A stretch of 64,000 bases of DNA. Source: Channallabes apus. Taxonomy: Eukaryota; Chordata; Actinopteri; Siluriformes; Clariidae. Location: positions 21,968,651 through 22,032,650 of the forward strand of contig CM060118.1 of NCBI GenBank assembly GCA_030522415.1, given 5' to 3'. Numbering within the stretch: the first letter of the stretch is position 1; every line of letters starts with the position of its first letter. Below the pieces are notes generated by a model. The model was not told the origin of the DNA and did no database searches. It worked only from the letters and a program-made list of their open reading frames with translations. The position numbers and the translations under genes were made by a program. Of this stretch, positions 57,680-64,000 are shown one piece after another.

Positions 57680-60600
57680 ATGATGGTCATTGTCTTCTTT
57701 GCTCTGTTGCTTGCATCAGGTGGATTTCCACCTGCGCAGACCTCATGCCCTTCACAGTGCAGCTGCCTTTATCACAACCTAAGTGATGGATCCAGGGCAA
57801 GGTATGTGCTCTAAAATTTTTGTGTAAAAGCATGTGTGTGTTTGAATTGCTACATAAAATATACTGTAATTGGATAACTCGATTTCGTAAAATCATCTTA
57901 ATCAATCCACCAAGTCTATGATTTTTTAAATTATCATTTAATTAGCAGACTGCAGAGTTAACATCTGCATTGTATGCACTTACTGTACTATTGAAAACCC
58001 TCCCTTTGTAGCTTTTTCCATTTTATTTTTTATTCATAAACTTCACTTCATTTACAAGGTCGGAAAATTATACTAATTATTAATTTCCTCTCATTTATCT
58101 AGGAGTGTGATTTGTAATGACCCTGAGATATCCATGGTGCCTGCTAGCCTCCCTTCTGACACATCCAAACTTAGAATAGAAAAAACAGCTATAAAGAGGA
58201 TCCCCAGTGAGGCATTTAAAAATCTCCCCAATCTGGAGTTTTTGTGGATGTCCTTCAATGTATTGTCATCGGTGAATGTGGACAGCTTCCGTGGACTGAA
58301 CAGCCTGGAAGAGCTCAGGCTTGATGGAAATGCCCTTATGGATTTTCCTTGGGAGTCCTTAAAGTATATGCCTAACCTAAAGCTCCTTGACTTGCACGGT
58401 AACAAACTCTCTTCAGTCCCTACAGAGGCAGCAAAGTATATAAGACCTTTAACATACCTGGATCTCTCCAGCAATAACCTGATTACGATACCGTCCGAAA
58501 TCCTTACTACTTGGATGACAGTCAAACCCATGCAAAGAGCAGAGAGTTCAAAAATTATTATTGGTATGTATACCATTGTTAAAAAATAGTAATGATGAAA
58601 AGTAAATGAATAAATATTACAGCTTGTGGTGGTATACAGTACATTATATATAAGTCCATACAGTAGGTATATCTATGTAAAGGGCCAAGCCAGGTAAGGC
58701 ATTCTTTCTACATTTTGACTGGAATATTGACTTAACACCAACATACTGTACAGTATTTAATAACATGTAGGGTAATTTTAGCTTAGCTTTAAGTTTTCTG
58801 CAGCTTGCTATGAATCCTTGCAAAAAAAAAAAAACACTTTCCTTTTTACTTCATAGCAAAACAAACAAACAAACAAACAAAATACCTCAATGGCATTGTT
58901 CGCACCATTCAAATGTTTAAATATCAGTTTTTCTTCATTCTCAGTTATCTTCACTCTCAAGAAATTTCATCACAAACTCTGGTTTGACATGAGTGTCCCA
59001 TAGTTGAACATTATGAATTAGTAAAATATACCTCAAATGAATTAAATTCAATTATTTTAATCAATGTCATTATTTTTCAGGTTCAAGTACTGATAAAAAT
59101 ATGGAATCATGAAAGAAAAACTAAACAAGCAAAAAATGATAAGCATTTTGATGATTCTTTTTAATCAGAATTCTTTGAGGCACGAACTTCACTAATGCAA
59201 AACAATATCATCTATTATTATTATAACATCTGTTTTTTCCCAAAGGAATACAAAAAATATCTGGACATTCTTTAGCAAGGTTTTCTATCGATTAGCAAAG
59301 TCCAATAACTTGACACGGTCTGTTTGCACCTTTTCATTGTAGACTAATTTGCATATTTTTCTATTTAATTTGCAAATTACAAGGTGATTCTATAATTTGT
59401 TTCTAAATATTGAATGACTATAATGTTTTATTTTAGTTTATCTGGAAATCTGTATATTTCATTAATCAAAATTTCATTTAAATAAGGTATCAAATAAAAC
59501 TTGTTTTGTGTGCCATAACTGTGAGGTGGCCTGTTCCATAATGATTGGGACTGTGGCCTTGCACCTTCAGGGTCGAAAAGTCCTGCTTTCATGTCTGTGC
59601 TTGGAGTTTGCATGTTCTCCCCGGGCTTGGCACCTTCGGGTGCTCTGCTCAGTCTAAAGACATGCAGATTAAACTAAATGACATTTTCAATTTGCCTGTA
59701 GTGTGTGAGTGAGTGAGTGTGTGCTTGTGCCATGTGATGTACTGGCACCCTATCCATGGTGCATCCAAGCTTCACATGTCCCTGTACAGGATAAGAAGTA
59801 TAGAGAATGAGTCGGAGTGAGAGTCATAACTGTGCTTTGTTTATTTGCAACAAAGTAAAACAACATTGCAAAACATACCTCGATGGCCAAACTCTAAAAG
59901 TGGAGATTACTTCAATTTCTATGAATGTGGATAACTGCCTAAAGATTGCTTTTCCAAACAAATTTACTGGAGTAAACAGTTTTTCTTGTGTGTATTAAGA
60001 TGTATAATTATGTGTAACTCTAGTCACCATTCATAATTTTTTTCATGAATAGCATCCTTTGTCTTCCTGCCACAGGACTCCATGACAATCCTTGGCTTTG
60101 TGACTGTCGATTGTATGAGCTGGTCCAATTTTCAAAATCTCCATCACTGTCGGTGACCTTCATTGACACTAGTCTGAGGTGTATTGTTCCTGACAATCTC
60201 TCAGGGGTTCTGTTCAATAATGCCAATCTGACACAATGCCAGGAGCCCAAAGTTCATTCAGCTGTATCCCGCATCAGAAGCACAGTGGGCAGCAATGTGT
60301 TGCTGCGCTGTGGTGCTGTTGGCATTCCCATACCCAAGCTGACATGGAGAAGGGCAGATGGGAAGACATTGAATGGGACAGGTATGTCAACACAGTGGTA
60401 GTTACGGTAAGATACATGTACATCAGAAATAAAATGTAATTGCATTACAAAGAGAAGGCCTAAAAACACCTAGCATTGAAGATGTGATTACATCTGGCTT
60501 CTTGTTAAACTTCACATAGATTTTGTCTTTTATTGTTATTTTCCAGTTAATCAAGAGAACTCTAAAGATGGAATTGTTTGGTCTATCCTAAATGTGCCTG

Positions 60601-61613
60601 CCGTCTCCTTTCATGACTCCGGAAAATACATTTGTAAAGCAACAAACTATGCTGGGACTGCAGAAACTATAATTGCTTTAGGCATAAGCAAGTCTCAAAA
60701 GTTAAACAATGGAACTGGAACTATAAAGAAAATCAAAGATGACTTACAAAACCCTACTGAAAAAGAACATTTTATTACCAAATATTTTTCCCCAAGACCT
60801 TCCTCTGTTCCTGTAATGACAAGTCCTATAGATGACACTGGTCCCTATCCTGGCATGCAGAGTGACAGTGCTCCAGAGAGTGGGACAAAGGCACAATCTA
60901 GCCATAATCAACTTCTAGTCGACAATATGAGCAACCTCGCAGTCAATGCATCATCTCTGCAGCAAGATCTGGACAGGATTGTCCGCTCAGTCAAAGTCAT
61001 TGGAGATACAGACTATACAGTGTGCCTAATTTGGAGAGCTCCAAAAGCCAACAACACAACTGTCTTTAGTGTTCTGTACGCAGTATTTGGAGAGAGGGAC
61101 ATGCGCAGAATCAATGTCAGTCCTGGCAACAATCGTATCATCATTGAGGGCTTGGTTCCTAAAACCAAGTACATTGCCTGTGTGTGTGTAAAAGGTCTGA
61201 TCCCTAAAAAAGAGCAGTGTGTAATCTTCTCCACAGATGCAGCCGCAAGTGCTTATGGGACTCAGAAGCTTATCAACGTAGTTGTAATCTCAGTTGCCTG
61301 TGTGATAGCTGTGCCTCTGACTGTGGTTGTCTGTTGTGGAGCACTTAAGAGGAAAATCCAAAAGTTTCTGAGCAAAAAGTCCAAAGACATACAGGATTCA
61401 TATGTAACATTTGAGAGCCTCTCGCCCAGCACAAGGGACAAAGGCCTGGAGGGGGACCATCTGTCCAAACTGAATCCAGAGGAGTCCAATAGATTGCTAT
61501 CAGCTAGGTCTAGCCTGGACTCTGAGTTTATCACCAAGATTGAAGAAAAGCCAATTGACTACTTACAGTATGCTGACAATTTTCCTCAATCACTGCTCCA
61601 TCAACCAGCCTAG
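57680..61613 (+). CDS. LRIT1: Leucine-rich repeat, Ig and FN3 transmembrane protein LRIT1
   Basis: Photoreceptor synaptic adhesion-type membrane protein. Four exons join in frame: 57680-57801, 58103-58563, 60076-60381, 60547-61613 (TAG), giving 651 residues (human 623). In order: signal peptide MMVIVFFALLLASGG, LRRNT with CPSQCSC, about five leucine-rich repeats (KLRIEKTAIKRIPSEAF, LEELRLDGNAL, LKLLDLHGNKLSSVP, LTYLDLSSNNL), LRRCT with HDNPWLCDCRLYEL, an Ig-like domain (LLRCGAVG, SGKYICKATN), an FN3 domain (VRSVKVIGDTDY, VLYAVFGERDMRR, VPKTKYIACVCVKG), one membrane helix (LINVVVISVACVIAV) and a cytoplasmic tail with NRLLSARSSLDSEF. The motifs DGSRAR, PLNGTV-like junction and INVVVISVA mark LRIT1 rather than LRIT2/3. 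The start at 57680 opens the signal peptide; an ATG at 57683 and one at 57617 are alternatives. Confidence 0.93.
59525..59810 (+). repeat. tRNA-derived SINE-like repeat
   Basis: It reads tgattgggactgtggcctt, gtttgcatgttctccccggg, taaagacatgcagattaaac, attttcaatttgcctgtagt and actggcaccctatccatgg. It belongs with the 32285 and 48030 copies and is old and diverged. It lies in LRIT1 intron 2. Confidence 0.6.
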
Positions 61614-61766
61614 GTATCCACACTCACCACCAGTACTGGAATGCATACAGTTTATACCAAAACTGCTTTGCTGACCATTGCTCAACAATTCCAGTTAGTA
61701 AGTTTTGAGTCTCTCATCTTATTAATGGTCTACTGTATTTTACTAGTCATCTTAAAATAGAATATT

Positions 61767-61772
61767 AATAAA
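61767..61772 (+). terminator. LRIT1: Putative LRIT1 polyadenylation signal
   Basis: AATAAA lies 154 bases after the LRIT1 stop codon. Confidence 0.5.
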
Positions 61773-61830
61773 ACAAACACTATATGGCTGTTGATGGGGT
61801 TGTGGTTGAGGAAGGTTGTAGAGAGAAGAA

Positions 61831-61883
61831 TGCTCTCTCTCTCTCTCTCGTCTCACACGCACGCACACACACACACACACACA
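61831..61883 (+). repeat. (CT)n-(CA)n microsatellite
   Basis: A CT run followed after a short spacer by a CA run, downstream of LRIT1. Confidence 0.9.
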
Positions 61884-62254
61884 AACTAATAAAGAAACAC
61901 TGATCTGCACTTATTTAAAAATGGACTTTACTTGGAGGAGAATATACATACTGTATAATACAGTATATAATGCAGTGTTCATATTTGTGTTCCATTTATG
62001 GAGAAATTAAATCAATAGTCCCAAAACTTTAACTCCCATGGTTGTGATGATGATGGTGATGATGAGTATTATGTTGGTAAATATAGCATTACATAATGTG
62101 TCTGTATTTGTTTATTTAACAGATGTGTGACTTTTGCCACTAATTTGTGTTTTGTGTCCCCAAAATAAATATTTATATATCGTTAAAGTAGATACCTTAA
62201 GCTATCTCTGAAGGTTTCATCAAAATCTGAATTGAGAATTCTCATGTACAGTAA

Positions 62255-62500
62255 ATGAAATTTGTCCATTATAAATCTCTAGACCATCTTTGGCTAAATT
62301 TCAGTAGCATCACTATCATTATTATTATGAGTGTGCAAGGATTAGGCATTTTGACAGAACCCAGGACTGACAGGAAAAGATTTAGTGAACTAAAATTTTT
62401 CCCATGTCTGATCTACTTAGACTTATCCTTCAATCAGCTTATCAGCTTACAGTCACATCTAAAAAAAGGCTTTTTAAGATGGTCTTTCTATGATGCTGCT
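62255..62500 (+). pseudogene. LRIT2: LRIT2-like exon relic
   Basis: The open stretch reads KSLDHLWLNFSSIT, then a few degraded positions, then FPCLIYLDLSFNQLISL and RWSFYDAA. These are two leucine-rich repeats in LRIT2 style: the WLNF-type repeat and the last LTYLDLS repeat before the exon end. The repeats normally between them are deleted. A stop (TAA) lies directly before 62255, there is no LRRNT upstream and no LRRCT or Ig exon downstream, where Tc1 sequence follows. LRIT2 normally sits beside LRIT1, so position supports the call. A functional LRIT2 elsewhere is possible, and a diverged LRIT1 duplicate is the alternative. Confidence 0.6.
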
Positions 62501-62527
62501 TATATATATATATATATATATATACTA

Positions 62528-63030
62528 CAGTGGGGGGAAATAAGTATTTGATCCCCTACAGATTTTCTAAGTTTGCCCACTTACAAAGAAATGAAGGGTC
62601 TATCATTTTTATCATAGGTTTATGGTACAAAATATCAACCAAAAATCCAGAAAAAGCACAGGATTCAAATGTTATGAATTAAGTTGCATTTCAAAATGAG
62701 ACAAAATATCAACCAAAAATCCAGAAAAAGCACACGATACAAATGTTATGAATTAAGTTGCATTTCAATTATGGAAATAAGTATTTGATCCCCTACCAAC
62801 CAACAATAATTCTGCCTCTCACAGACTGGTTATGTGCTCTTGTGGTATACTGTACTGTATTAATTTAAGAAGGTGCTACTAACAACAATGTGGTATGAGT
62901 ATAAAAGCCACCTGTCAACAAAATCTCTATCTTCCATTCAAACCTCACCACAATAGGCAAGACCAAAGAGCTGTCAAAGCAAGTCAGGAACAAGATTTTA
63001 GACCTGCACAAGGCTGGAATGGGATTCAAG
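62528..63030 (+). mobile_element. Tc1 5' half, truncated
   Basis: The TA-flanked end cagtggggggaaataagtat is followed by the subterminal region and the beginning of a transposase gene ([20 protein letters not shown]) whose start codon is now ATA. A segment of about 70 bp (gacaaaatatcaaccaaaaa and onward) is directly repeated at 62625 and 62699. Near 63030 the sequence is cut off by other DNA. Confidence 0.75.
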
Positions 63031-63099
63031 ACCATCTGTTTTTTACATGAGTGCTTTTCCTATTTGCTCTGAATTTGAATGAAATAAGTTAAAGTTCCC

Positions 63100-64000
63100 T
63101 TTGATATTACTGATATTGTATGAGAAGAAACTCCATTTTCATTAGTTTAATATTTATTACCCCAAAAATGTATACAATAACAGGGATAGCCCCAAATAAC
63201 AAAAATTGACAATATCAGTAGCGGGTGTTTCCACCATTTGCCACAATGACAGCTTGACAGCGACGTCTCATGCTCCTCACTAGCCTCATGATGTTGTTCT
63301 GAGGCAATGCGTTCCACTCTTCCACAAGTGCTACACTAAGTTCTGCCAGGTCACGTGGGGGTGGGGTATGATCATCCAGTCTCTGCTTCAACTGGTCCCA
63401 GACATGCTCTATGGGGTTCAGGTCAGGGGACATTGATGGCCATATCATATGAGGCACTCCAACTTCCTGAAGTCGAGCTGTGACAATTCTGCCACGATGT
63501 GGTAGAGCATTATGATCCATGAACAGAAAGTTGGGGGTGTGCTGGCGGGGGTGGAGGATGATGGGTTCTATGATGTCTCTGAGGTAAGAACGTGCAGTGA
63601 CTGAGCTATGTACAATAACCAAATCTGTTTTGCGCTGACTGGTGGTGCCTGACCAGACTGTTGCACCTCCTCCACCAAAGCAACCCTGGGGACCATATTG
63701 ACCTTAGCGTATCGCTCACCTCACCTTCTCCAGCAACGCTGACAACAATCACTTCTGTGAACAGGACGCTAGACCACTGCTGTATTGTCCAGGTCACATT
63801 GTCTTGTGCCCACTGCAAATGTTCACGCCGGTGTCTTGGTGTCAGTGGAGTCACCTGCAACAGTTGTCTGCCATTCGGGTCGAATGGTTTGTCTGGAAAC
63901 CCTAGTACCCCACGCATCTCGTAAACGGGCCAGCAGCTGTATGGCAGTTGCATAACGATGTCTGAGTGCATAGGTCCTTAGGTACTGGTCATCGTTGCGG
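63100..64000 (-). mobile_element. Tc1 element with transposase, runs off the right edge
   Basis: The minus strand encodes the catalytic part of a Tc1 transposase in two shifted frames. The first (63971-63606) has PNGRQLLQVTPLTPRHRREH, WAQDNVTWT and WSSVLFTE, the first-aspartate region. The second (63622-63215) has FLFMDHNALPHRG (second catalytic Asp), [20 protein letters not shown] and a C-terminus RSMRRRCQAVIVANGGNTRY. The N-terminal part is outside the window. It is frame-shifted and so inactive as written. Its C-terminus resembles that of the 20208 element. Confidence 0.8.

Noticed and set aside
58091..58576. 161-residue minus-strand frame
   Set aside because: Antisense of the LRIT1 leucine-rich-repeat exon.
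62255..62551. A real new exon of LRIT1
   Set aside because: LRIT1 already ends with its full tail and stop at 61613; the frame here repeats the N-terminal leucine-rich region, in LRIT2 style, and follows a polyadenylation signal.

Overview
The window is vertebrate, almost certainly teleost fish, genomic DNA. It holds split genes with GT-AG introns and long AT-rich introns. Microsatellites (TG, AT, GA, TC, ATT) are frequent, and Tc1/mariner relics are very dense. L2- and RTE-type LINEs, a Harbinger and a hAT copy, and tRNA-derived SINE-like pieces are also present. Nothing is prokaryotic: no operons, CRISPR or ribosome binding sites. The repeat style would fit a catfish or another otophysan, but I cannot fix the species from sequence alone.

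Layout: (1) 587-14239 (+), the 3' part (18 exons, about 812 codons) of OGDHL, a thiamine-diphosphate 2-oxoglutarate dehydrogenase E1. (2) 15909-19267 (-), a three-exon homolog of human C10orf53 (UPF0728 family), 95 aa. (3) 19270-24650, a repeat-rich spacer with a Tc1 element nested in an older Tc1 element. (4) 24660-34976 (-), CHAT (choline acetyltransferase). (5) 36391-37911 (-), SLC18A3 (vesicular acetylcholine transporter, one coding exon). CHAT and SLC18A3 form the classical cholinergic gene locus, with the transporter upstream of the enzyme on the same strand. One gene makes acetylcholine and the other loads it into synaptic vesicles. (6) 38-41 kb, a spacer with no recognisable transposons, carrying a split REST/NRSE-like motif and a CTCF-like motif. 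(7) 42038-53077 (-), RGR (retinal G-protein-coupled receptor opsin), 7 coding exons, introns filled with transposons. (8) 57680-61613 (+), LRIT1 (photoreceptor LRR-Ig-FN3 membrane protein). (9) 62255-62500 (+), a decayed LRIT2-like exon. (10) Tc1 relics to the right edge.

The left block (OGDHL, C10orf53, CHAT, SLC18A3) matches human 10q11.23 and the right block (RGR, LRIT1, LRIT2 relic) matches human 10q23.1, so two gene neighbourhoods separate in human adjoin here. I found no new gene system. The most useful observations are the LRIT2 fossil, the upstream in-frame CHAT start exon, a GC-AG intron in CHAT, a (TG)30 tract against an in-frame OGDHL exon, the paired regulatory motifs upstream of the cholinergic locus, and several nested transposons.
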